From Streptomyces pristinaespiralis (lineage in GTDB: Bacteria; Actinomycetota; Actinomycetes; Streptomycetales; Streptomycetaceae): a stretch of DNA of 64,000 nucleotides. The DNA lies in assembly GCF_001278075.1 (NCBI RefSeq), contig NZ_CP011340.1, forward strand, positions 7,995,501 to 8,059,500, given 5' to 3'. How positions within the stretch are numbered: the first letter of the stretch is position 1; each line of letters opens with the position of its first letter. This document shows, one piece after another, positions 24,748-32,357 of this stretch. Below the pieces are notes generated by a model. That model did no database searches, was not told where the DNA came from, and saw nothing but the letters and a program-made list of their open reading frames with translations. The position numbers and the translations under genes were made by a program.

Positions 24748-25611
24748 ATGCCCATGTTGCTCATCAAGGGCTTCTACGATGTCAGGGGCTCGCAGCCGGA
24801 CGGGGACACGGTCCATTTCACGGCCGACGACCCCTCGGAGTGGAGCCTCGTCGGCGGTGGGCTGGGCCGCGCCGTCGAACACAGCGCGGTGGGACGCGCG
24901 AAGCTGCGGCTGGACGCGGTCGACGCACTCGAGACGCACTACGGTGCGAACCGTGTCCACCAGCCGCTGCACTTCGCTCACGCCGCACGCGACGAACTGT
25001 TGAGCCGGCTGGGCTTCACCGATGTCCAGCGCCGCCCGGACGAGAGCGTGACCGCCACCACCCCGGAGACGGTTCCCGGGTTCGTACTCACCCGCGGCGC
25101 CGATGTCCACGGCCGCTGCATCGCCCTGGCAGGTCGTGGCACGCCTCCGGGGACCAGCGGCCTGGAGATCGACGTCGACACCACGGTGCTGAGGACGACG
25201 GTCAACCACCATCTGCTCTCGACGGGCTTGGTGTACCCGACGTTCTACCGCAGCCTGTTCACCAGCCTGCGGGTGGAGATGGCCGACGCGGTCAAGGACG
25301 CCCGGGACGCGGGACGGGGCCTGTGGACGAGCGATGCCACCACGACCGGGGCGAAGATCACCGGCCTGTCCTCGCTGACGGACGATGTCGTGATTCTCCC
25401 CAAGCTGTTCCGCAGGCTGGTGGACTACTTCCAGCTCGGGACGATGCCGTTGGCCTGCTTCCCCGCCTTCCTGGCCGGAGTCGGGGACCGCTTCTCCGTG
25501 CTGTCCACCGGCGAGCGGTGCAGGGGAATGCACCGGGTCGTGGAGGTCACGAACGGCGGGACCGTGAAGATGACGCATCCCCCCGAGGACATGCTCTTCG
25601 AGGACGCCTGA
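24748..25611 (+). CDS. staphylococcal-nuclease-like (SNase fold) protein
   Basis: 287 residues. The first 210 read as an SNase domain: D18-G-D-T for metal binding, LRLDAVDALETHYG giving R54, D59 and E62 (counterparts of R35, D40, E43), HGRCIAL giving R123 (counterpart of R87), and the closing helix RVEMADAVKDARDAGRGLW. All three charged catalytic positions are therefore kept, though the Thr after Asp is Ala. There is no signal peptide, so unlike thermonuclease it should stay in the cytosol. Residues 215-287 are an extra region (TGLSSLTDDVVILPKLFRRL, later RGMHRVVEVTNGGTVKMTHP) of unknown role. ATG behind GGAGGAG. Followed after 68 nt by an unknown gene with its own ribosome site. Confidence 0.75.
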   Translation: MPMLLIKGFYDVRGSQPDGDTVHFTADDPSEWSLVGGGLGRAVEHSAVGRAKLRLDAVDALETHYGANRVHQPLHFAHAARDELLSRLGFTDVQRRPDESVTATTPETVPGFVLTRGADVHGRCIALAGRGTPPGTSGLEIDVDTTVLRTTVNHHLLSTGLVYPTFYRSLFTSLRVEMADAVKDARDAGRGLWTSDATTTGAKITGLSSLTDDVVILPKLFRRLVDYFQLGTMPLACFPAFLAGVGDRFSVLSTGERCRGMHRVVEVTNGGTVKMTHPPEDMLFEDA

Positions 25612-25679
25612 CACTGTCCGTCACGTGCCTCGCCCTCTCGGCCCAGTAGGCCGGATCCTCCACCCGACGGAGGCACACC

Positions 25680-27167
25680 ATGGGACAGCTCGTCCTCAGC
25701 GCTCGCATCCGGGGTGAGGCCACGACCCGGTGCGAGTTCGCGATGACGGTGAACGGCAGCCCCGTCACCCCCACCGCTGTCGTCCTGGACCAGTCGATCT
25801 TCACCATTCCCGATGCCTCGGCGCAGATCGAGATACAGGCCAACTCCTTCGAACCGATCAAGTACGGAACCGTCACCGCACGGCTGGAGGTCGACTCGTT
25901 CGGCAGCATCCAGACAGTCTTTCTGCCGGACAACTGGGAACCGCTGACCGTCCTGCCGTCCCTGCTCGGCCCGACCGCCGTCATGGTGGTCCACTTCTCG
26001 CCCCTGCGTGACGCCACCGAACAGGCGCGCCTGAGCCTGGAGCGCACGGGCCCCGACTTTCCGGGCGCTCCGCCGCCCGGTGACATGAGCTTCCGTACCC
26101 CGCCCGTGCCGCTGCCGCCCGCCACCTACTCCCCGTTGCCGCAGGCCACCGACACCGCCTTCGTCGCCTCACCGGCCGTCGGCGACCATGCCATCAAGGT
26201 GGAGAGCCGCACGGTGACCCCCTTCGGTGACCTGCTCGTCCTACGCCTCCCCGGCGTCGGAGCACCCCAGCTCGTGGCCGTCTACTGGCCCGGCGCCGTG
26301 CCCCGCGGCCCCGGCGCCCCGCCCGCGCCGTTCCTCGTCTTCTTCCGCCCGACCATGGCCCAGAACGTGCCGGACGGCTTCTTCACCAATGTCCTGGACC
26401 GCCACGACCCCATGACCAACGACACCTACCCGTGGGGCTTCGACTACCAGTTCTTCGGCCTGCTCCGGCCCCTGCGGTACATGGGGGATCCCCTGCTGGA
26501 GGATCCCTTCCCCAAAGGGCTGCCGTACCAGATCCAGGCCTCGGGGCGGAACGTGGTGCTCGTGCTGCCCCTCCCGCGGGTCGGAGCCGAACCGTGCGCG
26601 GAGATCACCTCGTTCGCCGACGCCGTCTTTCTCCAGGAGTATCTGGAGGAGATCCAGGCCTTCATGTTCCGGCGGGCCGGAAACTTCTCCTTCGGCCTCG
26701 TCGGCCGGGTCGGCATGGGGTCGTTCAGCAGCGGTCACGCGCTCCTCAGCTGCTTCCTGACACAGCCCGCCAATCAGACACACCCTCTTCTCCTGGACAC
26801 GCTGCAGGAGGTCTGGCTCTTCGACCCCCATGCCGACAAGGCGGAAGTGACGGGTGAGGCCTTGGCCCACGTGGCCGCGTGGGCCGTCCGCGGCTCGGCC
26901 GCGACGAAGATCGCCCGCCTCTACACGCAGAACGATCCCGGGCACCTCGGGCCGTTGCTCGCCCAGCTCGGAGTGACGGCCGGTGCCGCCCCGTTCCACG
27001 CCGAGACGGCGGACGGCAGAAAGTCACTGACGTCCCTGCCGCGGGCCGCATGGCAGAGCGTGGCCCAGCAGCTGCAGGGCACCGTGCCCTATACGAACAG
27101 CGGACAGGTCCACCAGGTGATCCCGGCGATGATGGTCACAGACGCGCTGCGCCGCAGCGGCTTCTGA
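25680..27167 (+). CDS. unknown protein with alpha/beta-hydrolase-like C-terminal half
   Basis: 495 residues, not recognised as a named family. Residues 1-110 look beta-rich (LVLSARIRGEATTRCEFAMT), 125-165 are Pro-rich, and 180-495 look like an alpha/beta domain: PQLVAVYWPGA and NVVLVLPLP strands, then GSFSSGH with a candidate nucleophile Ser350, LFDPHAD with Asp382 after a strand, and His478 in VHQVIP. Their order fits a Ser-Asp-His triad, but this is a prediction. No signal peptide. ATG follows CGGAGG. It lies 68 nt after the SNase-like gene in the same direction, so a two-gene unit is likely. Confidence 0.6.
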   Translation: MGQLVLSARIRGEATTRCEFAMTVNGSPVTPTAVVLDQSIFTIPDASAQIEIQANSFEPIKYGTVTARLEVDSFGSIQTVFLPDNWEPLTVLPSLLGPTAVMVVHFSPLRDATEQARLSLERTGPDFPGAPPPGDMSFRTPPVPLPPATYSPLPQATDTAFVASPAVGDHAIKVESRTVTPFGDLLVLRLPGVGAPQLVAVYWPGAVPRGPGAPPAPFLVFFRPTMAQNVPDGFFTNVLDRHDPMTNDTYPWGFDYQFFGLLRPLRYMGDPLLEDPFPKGLPYQIQASGRNVVLVLPLPRVGAEPCAEITSFADAVFLQEYLEEIQAFMFRRAGNFSFGLVGRVGMGSFSSGHALLSCFLTQPANQTHPLLLDTLQEVWLFDPHADKAEVTGEALAHVAAWAVRGSAATKIARLYTQNDPGHLGPLLAQLGVTAGAAPFHAETADGRKSLTSLPRAAWQSVAQQLQGTVPYTNSGQVHQVIPAMMVTDALRRSGF

Positions 27168-27263
27168 CAGCTGCCCCGGACAGGTCGCGACCGGTGCGGG
27201 GATCCCGGCGAGGCGACGCGAGGAGCATCGGCGTGGGGGACCCATGCGGGCCGCCCGGAGCAT

Positions 27264-28163
27264 CTAGCCGATGAGGGCCGCATTGATCTGCCGGGTGGTC
27301 TGCGCCGCGATTCGGGGACTGACGTCCGCGTAGGAGGTGTAGGCGTTCAGGCCGGTGGCCAGGGCCCAGCCGCGCCCGCGGGTCCAGGTGGCCTCGTCCA
27401 CGCCGAGCGCGGCGCGGAAGGCGGTCCGGCTGCCCGCCGACATCAGGGAGAAGGCGATGGTCAGGTCGCAGGCCGGGTCGCCGATGCCGAGACCGCCGAA
27501 GTCGATGACCGCGCTGAGGCGTCCCCCAGTGGTCAGCAGGTTGCCGGTGTGGAGATCGCCGTGGAACCAGACGGGGGAGTGGTGCCACCCTGGGGCGTCC
27601 AGTGCCTCGTTCCACAGCTCCGTCATGGCAGCGGTGTCGAAGATGCCGTCGGTCCCGGCGATGGCGGCCCGCGTGGCGCGGTCCCTGTCGGCCAGGGGCC
27701 CGACCGTGAGGTCGTGTCGCGCCGCGTCGGCCGGCGTGTCGGGGCGCGCGAATCGCTGAAGGGCGGTCAGGAACCCGGCGAGCTGGACGGCAGCCTCCGA
27801 CGAGTCGCCCAGGGCCTCGACGGTCGCCACATCACCGTCCAGCCATCGGGAGACCGCCCATGGCCACGGATAGCCGAAGTCAGGCTCGCCCACCCCCACC
27901 GGTGAGGGAACGGCCAGTGGCAGGTGAGGGGCGAGCCGCGGCAGCCACTCCGCTTCCTTCTCCGCCTGCCCGATGGCTCCGGCGTGGCGCGGGAGCCGGA
28001 CGGACAGTTTGCCGCCCAGCCGGTAGATCACATGGTCCGACCCTGCAGGGTCGAGCAACGCCAGTGGCAGCCCGGCCCACTGCGGGAACTGCGTATCGAC
28101 CAGGCGCCTGGCCAGCGCGGCAGTGATCACAGGGCGGGTGTCCGTGGTCGTCCGTGTCGACAA
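27264..28163 (-). CDS. aminoglycoside phosphotransferase family kinase
   Basis: 299 residues. HGDLHTGNLL is the catalytic loop (Asp base) and VIDFGGLGIGDPACDL the metal-binding Asp segment; ISVRLPRH-like N-lobe strands precede. Close in style to macrolide 2'-phosphotransferase-like and general APH proteins of Streptomyces; the substrate may be an antibiotic or a metabolite. A TTG start at 28163 has GGAG five bases upstream; GTG at 28130 is an alternative. It is divergent from the antiporter gene. Confidence 0.85.
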   Translation of the reverse strand: MSTRTTTDTRPVITAALARRLVDTQFPQWAGLPLALLDPAGSDHVIYRLGGKLSVRLPRHAGAIGQAEKEAEWLPRLAPHLPLAVPSPVGVGEPDFGYPWPWAVSRWLDGDVATVEALGDSSEAAVQLAGFLTALQRFARPDTPADAARHDLTVGPLADRDRATRAAIAGTDGIFDTAAMTELWNEALDAPGWHHSPVWFHGDLHTGNLLTTGGRLSAVIDFGGLGIGDPACDLTIAFSLMSAGSRTAFRAALGVDEATWTRGRGWALATGLNAYTSYADVSPRIAAQTTRQINAALIG

Positions 28164-28394
28164 AGCAGCTCCGGCGGTCGGCCCGCTCGGTGCGGCGGGC
28201 GGCCAGGGCGATCACAGTGCATCGCAGGCTCGGCTGTCGACCGGTTTTCCGACGGGACGCCGGTCTCCCGGTCCTGTGGGCCGCAGGGCCGGGAGCGGTG
28301 AATTCCGTCGGTTGCTCAGGCGCGCCGGGCGCCGGTGAGGACAGCCCAGCGGGTCGTCGCGCGGGGACCGCCGGGCGCTGGCAGCCTGGCACCT

Positions 28395-29528
28395 ATGAGC
28401 GCGGTGAAGATCGAGTCCGTCATGGGCCGGTGGACTGTCTGGGTCCCGCTGGTCGCGCTGGTCGCCCTGGTGCTCAGTTGGGGCCGCGACCTGCCGCTGC
28501 TCGCGGTGGTCGCCGTCGCCCTCTGTCTGGCGGGGGCGGTGCTCGCCGCGGTCCACCACGCAGAGGTGGTCGCGCATCGGGTGGGGGAGCCGTTCGGCTC
28601 GCTGGTGCTCGCCGTCGCGGTGACCGTCATCGAAGTGGCGCTCATCGTCACCCTCATGGTGGACGGGGGTGACAAGTCGGCGTCCCTTGCCAGGGACACC
28701 GTGTTCGCCGCCGTGATGATCACCTGCAACGGGATCGTCGGGCTGTCCTTGCTGGTGGGAGCTTTGCGCAGGAGGATCGCCGTGTTCAACGCCGAGGGGT
28801 CCGGTGCCGCGCTCGCCACCGTCGCGACACTCGCCACCCTGAGTCTGGTGCTGCCGACCTTCACCACGAGCAAGCCCGGCCCGGAGTTCTCCGCCGCCCA
28901 GCTGACGTTCGCCGCGGTCGCGTCACTGGGACTGTACGGACTGTTCGTCGCGATGCAGACCGTGCGTCACCGCGACCACTTCCTTTCCGTCGCGCGCGAG
29001 GGGGCCGTCAAGGACGGGGCCCTCAGCGACGACGTGGGCTTCGACGACGACGAGCACTCGGGGGTACCCAGCCGCTCGATCGCCCTCTTCAGCCTCGTCA
29101 TGCTCCTGATCGCCCTCATCGCCGTGGTGGGCGACGCCAAGGCGGTGTCGCCCACCATCGAGTCCGGCGTCGACTCCGCGGGGCTGCCCCACTCGGTCGT
29201 CGGCGTCGTCATCGCCCTGCTCGTCCTGATGCCGGAGACGCTCGCGGCGGTGCGCGCCGCCCGCCGGGACCAGGTGCAGCGGAGCCTCAACCTGGCACTC
29301 GGGTCCGCCATGGCCAGCATCGGGCTGACGATCCCGGTGATCGCCCTGGCCAGCATCTGGCTGGAGGGGCCGTTGCTGCTCGGTCTCGGCGCCACCCATA
29401 TGGTGCTGCTCGCGCTCACCGTCGTCGTCGGCGCTCTCACCGTCGTGCCGGGCAGGGCCACGCTGCTCCAGGGCGGGGTCCATCTGGCGATCCTCGCCGC
29501 GTACGTCTTCCTCGCCGTGAGCCCGTGA
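28395..29528 (+). CDS. chaA: Ca2+:H+ antiporter (ChaA/CAX family)
   Basis: 377 residues with about eleven membrane helices in two related halves. The exchanger repeats are visible as EPFGSLVLAVAVTVIEVALI in the first half and LVLMPETLAAVRAARRDQVQ in the second, each with a key acidic residue, separated by an acidic loop (DDVGFDDDEHSG). Related proteins export Ca2+ or Na+/K+ in exchange for protons. ATG 28395 is chosen because the frame upstream lacks membrane character. Ends in a heptamer repeat tract and hairpin. Confidence 0.85.
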   Translation: MSAVKIESVMGRWTVWVPLVALVALVLSWGRDLPLLAVVAVALCLAGAVLAAVHHAEVVAHRVGEPFGSLVLAVAVTVIEVALIVTLMVDGGDKSASLARDTVFAAVMITCNGIVGLSLLVGALRRRIAVFNAEGSGAALATVATLATLSLVLPTFTTSKPGPEFSAAQLTFAAVASLGLYGLFVAMQTVRHRDHFLSVAREGAVKDGALSDDVGFDDDEHSGVPSRSIALFSLVMLLIALIAVVGDAKAVSPTIESGVDSAGLPHSVVGVVIALLVLMPETLAAVRAARRDQVQRSLNLALGSAMASIGLTIPVIALASIWLEGPLLLGLGATHMVLLALTVVVGALTVVPGRATLLQGGVHLAILAAYVFLAVSP

Positions 29529-29565
29529 GCCCGTGGCCCGTGACCCGTGACCCGTGACCCGTGAG
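29515..29565 (+). repeat. tandem heptamer CCCGTGA tract
   Basis: About six copies of CCCGTGA or close variants run from the last codons of chaA into the spacer. The stop TGA of chaA lies inside the tract, so copy changes of the 7-mer would alter the C-terminus. Confidence 0.75.
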
Positions 29566-29586
29566 CGTGCGACCCCCGGGCCCGGG

Positions 29587-29611
29587 CCGGCCACCGTTCA
29601 GAGGTGGCCGG
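29587..29611. terminator. bidirectional hairpin
   Basis: Perfect 9-bp inverted repeat CCGGCCACC / GGTGGCCGG with a 7-nt loop between the convergent antiporter and DUF2267 genes. Confidence 0.6.
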
Positions 29612-29628
29612 TCGGAAAGGTGGGCCGG

Positions 29629-30027
29629 TCAGGCGGCCGCGGTGAGTTCGGCGCGGCCGAAGAGGAGTGCGTAGCCGCGGGGCAGCTCGGACAGCATCCG
29701 CAGTGAAAGGTCCTCACCGGCGAGCTGCGCGATCAGACAGAGCACGGTGCTGGTGGCCCAGCGCGCCTCCGGCCCGGTGCACGGGGGCAGGTGTCTTGCG
29801 ACGGCGTCGACGAACCCGGGCGCCGTCAGCGGCTCCGTGAGCGGGATCTGGGCGGTGAGGATCGTGGCAGCCTCGACGGGCAACAGACGGGCCAGCTCGC
29901 AGCGTTCGTCGCCGCTGACATGACTGCCCAGGACGGTCAGTACGGCGCGCAGGACGTCTTCGGCCTCCTCGCCGGTCGCATAGCGGCCCGAATAGCGCAC
30001 CTGCTCGATGAGCTGCTGCCACTGCAC
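29629..30027 (-). CDS. DUF2267 family protein
   Basis: 132 residues: QWQQLIEQVRYSGRYATGEEAEDVLRAVLTVLGSHVSGDE then LLPVEAATIL and a late helix GEDLSLRMLSELPRGYALLFG. DUF2267 proteins are small, helical and cytosolic, of unknown function, often near stress genes. GTG 30027 with AGAGGA upstream is chosen; the frame extends to 30063. A paralogue follows upstream (30097-30492), and both lie next to hsp18. Confidence 0.8.
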   Translation of the reverse strand: MQWQQLIEQVRYSGRYATGEEAEDVLRAVLTVLGSHVSGDERCELARLLPVEAATILTAQIPLTEPLTAPGFVDAVARHLPPCTGPEARWATSTVLCLIAQLAGEDLSLRMLSELPRGYALLFGRAELTAAA

Positions 30028-30096
30028 GGTCGGTGATCCTCTCTTTCGTTGTGGTCCTGCCACGCCGGTGCCGCACCGCGTGACAGGGTCGGGGTG

Positions 30097-30492
30097 TCAG
30101 ATGTGCTGGGGTCGTCCGAAGAGGACGTCGTAGCCGGGGGGCAGCTGGAGCAGGACACGGCGCAGCAGGTCTTCGCCGGCGGCATCGGCCGCCACGCTCA
30201 GCACCGCGCTGACGTCCCACTTCGCTGTCTTTTCCGTCGCTCCGTCGATCCAGGCCGCCGTCGCCCGCACGAAACGCTCGGGATCCAGGGGCTCGGCCGC
30301 CTGGAGCGGATTGAGAAGGATCATGGCGAAGGTCTCCGGCAACTGTGCGGCCAGCTCCGCCCGCTCCTTGCCCACCAGATGCGCCCCGAGGAGGGCGAGG
30401 ACAGTGCGGGCGGCCCGTTCGGCCTCCTGCGCCGAGGAGTATTCGCCGCGCTCCTGCACGGCGTCGAGGAATGGCTGCCAACGCATGGCCAT
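30097..30492 (-). CDS. DUF2267 family protein (paralogue)
   Basis: 131 residues with the same plan as its neighbour: RWQPFLDAVQERGEYSSAQEAERAARTVLALLGAHLVGKE, LPETFAMILL, and GEDLLRRVLLQLPPGYDVLFG. ATG 30492 follows GGGGGC; the second ATG at 30486 is equally possible. Same direction as the other DUF2267 gene and hsp18, with about 70 and 125 bp gaps, so co-transcription from the hsp18 promoter is possible. Confidence 0.8.
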   Translation of the reverse strand: MAMRWQPFLDAVQERGEYSSAQEAERAARTVLALLGAHLVGKERAELAAQLPETFAMILLNPLQAAEPLDPERFVRATAAWIDGATEKTAKWDVSAVLSVAADAAGEDLLRRVLLQLPPGYDVLFGRPQHI

Positions 30493-30616
30493 CTCTGCCC
30501 CCTGACTGTGCTCGCGGACGTGTCTCGCGGACTGTGCTCGCGACGTCACGGAGGACGGGGCCCGGAAGGGGGAATACGTGGTGCCCCGTCCTCCGTCGAC
30601 GGGTGACGGCTTCTGC

Positions 30617-31051
30617 TCAGCCGCTGATCTGCTTCTTGTCGCCGCCGGCGCTGATGCTGATCTTGCGGGGCTTCGCGCGCTCGGCGATCGGGATGCTCAG
30701 GGTCAGGACACCTGCGTCGTAGGCCGCCTCGATGTGTTCGGTGTCGAGGGTGTCGGCCAGCATCACCTGCCGGGAGAAGACTCCCAGCGGCCGCTCGGAC
30801 AGTTCCATCTGTACGTCGTCGGCCTTGGTGGCCGGTCGCCGTTCCGCCTTCACTGTCAGCATGTTGCGCTCGACGTCGATCTCGATCGCGTCGGAGGACA
30901 CGCCCGGCAGATCGAAGGCGATCACATAGACGTCGCCCTCGCGGTAGGCGTCCATCGGCATCGCGGACGGGCTCGACCATGTGCCGGCGGAACCCAGGAG
31001 CTGCTGGGTGAGCCGGTCGAGCTCACGGAACGGGTCGGTGCGCATCAACAT
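30617..31051 (-). CDS. hsp18: small heat-shock protein Hsp20/Hsp18
   Basis: 144 residues, an ATP-independent holdase. N-terminal FRELDRLTQQLLGSAG, alpha-crystallin domain from MDAYREGDVYVIAFDLPGV to the diagnostic GVLTLSIPIAE, and a short C-tail. Length matches Hsp18 of Streptomyces albus. ATG 31051 with GGAGGT eight bases upstream; the reading frame continues to 31111 but without family likeness. It is divergent from a RheA-like repressor, and the RheA operator TGTCATC-N5-GATGACA lies 71 nt upstream, so heat induction is expected. Confidence 0.92.
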   Translation of the reverse strand: MLMRTDPFRELDRLTQQLLGSAGTWSSPSAMPMDAYREGDVYVIAFDLPGVSSDAIEIDVERNMLTVKAERRPATKADDVQMELSERPLGVFSRQVMLADTLDTEHIEAAYDAGVLTLSIPIAERAKPRKISISAGGDKKQISG

Positions 31052-31121
31052 CGCAGAACACCTCCATTGGTTCAGGCAGTAGTGCCAAGGCCAATGCGCT
31101 TCACCTGACACCGTTGTAACA

Positions 31122-31167
31122 TGTCATCCATCCGATGACAAGACGGAATGTCATTGAAAGGGTGACA
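31122..31167. promoter_or_regulatory. RheA operator plus a second imperfect copy
   Basis: TGTCATC-CATCC-GATGACA (31122-31140) is a perfect inverted repeat identical in form to the known RheA site of S. albus. A second site TGTCATT-GAAAG-GGTGACA (31149-31167) keeps the spacing with mismatches and lies just before the rheA start. Confidence 0.85.
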
Positions 31168-31182
31168 CCCACAGGAGGCAGC

Positions 31183-31857
31183 GTGACACCAGCCGACCAG
31201 CCCGGACCGCCGAGCAGCCCCGCTTCGTTGCTCGCCGCGACGGCGGCACTGCGGACCATCGACGAAGCGGTGCGCGATGCCCGTGCCGGCGCCGGCCGTG
31301 ACCACCATGACGACGGGGACTCCGGCCCCACCGGCCCCGAAGAGGCCCTGGCCGCCCTGCTCCTGCTGCGTGAGATGCGCCGGCAGCTCGCCGGCTGGGA
31401 GACGGGCCTGATCGAGGCCGCCCGTGACGCGGGCGCCAGCTGGGCCGACCTGGCCCACCCCCTCGGCGTCGCCAGCCGCCAGGCCGCCGAACGGCGCTAT
31501 CTGCGGATGCGCCCCGGCGCCGCCGGCACCACGGGCGAACAGCGCGTCCAGGCCACGCGGGACCGGCGTGCCGCCAACCGCACCGTCACCGCCTGGGCCC
31601 GGGACAATGCCGCGGACCTGCGCCGGCTCGCGGGGCAGATCGCGTCTCTCGGCGACCTTCCGAGCCAGGCCCGTGGCACGGTGGACGACCTCGTACGCGC
31701 CCTCGGCGACGACGACGCCGCCGGCCTCGTCGGCCCGCTGATGGAGTCCCGCGCTCATCTTGGCGCTCACCCGGAACTGGCCGCCCGCGTCGACGACCTC
31801 GACCGTCAGGCGACGCGCCTGCGCCGGAGCAGCGACCGGCGCCGTACCGCGGGCTGA
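31183..31857 (+). CDS. rheA: RheA-like thermosensing repressor of hsp18
   Basis: 224 residues. The middle (about 95-135) holds a helix-turn-helix-like segment LIEAARDAGASWADLAHPLG then VASRQAAERRYLRMRP, and the C-terminus is helical (RRLAGQIASLGDLP, RVDDLDRQATRLRR). It is read from the opposite strand to hsp18 across a RheA operator, the arrangement of RheA in S. albus, a repressor that changes shape with temperature. GTG 31183 behind AGGAGG is preferred to ATG 31135, since that ATG lies inside the operator. Autorepression is likely. Confidence 0.8.
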   Translation: MTPADQPGPPSSPASLLAATAALRTIDEAVRDARAGAGRDHHDDGDSGPTGPEEALAALLLLREMRRQLAGWETGLIEAARDAGASWADLAHPLGVASRQAAERRYLRMRPGAAGTTGEQRVQATRDRRAANRTVTAWARDNAADLRRLAGQIASLGDLPSQARGTVDDLVRALGDDDAAGLVGPLMESRAHLGAHPELAARVDDLDRQATRLRRSSDRRRTAG

Positions 31858-32357
31858 CACCACGGCCGGACCCGCTCCGGACCCGGGCCCGGAAGGCGCC
31901 CGCCGGGCGGGCCCCTCTGGGGCAGGCCCGGGCCGCGCACCGCGATCGCGTGTCCCGGAGGCGGGCGCCCGGCGCCATCACGCGGGCCCTCCCAGCGGCG
32001 GGCCCGGTGCACCACCGGGCCTGCGGCCCCGGAGGCGGGCCCGGCCGGGCGAACCACCCGCCCTCCGGTCCGGGGGCCCGGCCGAGGCCGCAGTCGCCGC
32101 GCGAACCGTCCAGAACGGCGACGCCGGAGGCCGGGTGCGCAGCGACCGTGGCGTGCCGACCCTGCCGAAGACCCGCTCGTACCCCGTCAGGGGCCGGTCC
32201 GCGTTGCTGAGCCACGCGCTGTCGTTGGAGTTCTCCGCGTACGCCGCACTGGCCGGTACATGCGGTCAGCCGGCGCCCCCGCTGTCACCATCCCGTTCGG
32301 TATCCGAGTGGTGCAGCGGTACTTGACCCCGCGTCGGCCGCCGCGGAGGATCACGCC
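31858..32357. other. very GC-rich gene-free stretch
   Basis: 500 bp of GGGCCCGG-rich sequence with several overlapping self-complementary runs (for example around 31880-32060) that could act as rheA terminators. No frame shows family motifs. The last 60 bases lead to the acyl-CoA ligase and contain a CGTTCGGT half-site similar to the PaaR-like site at 35717. Confidence 0.45.
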
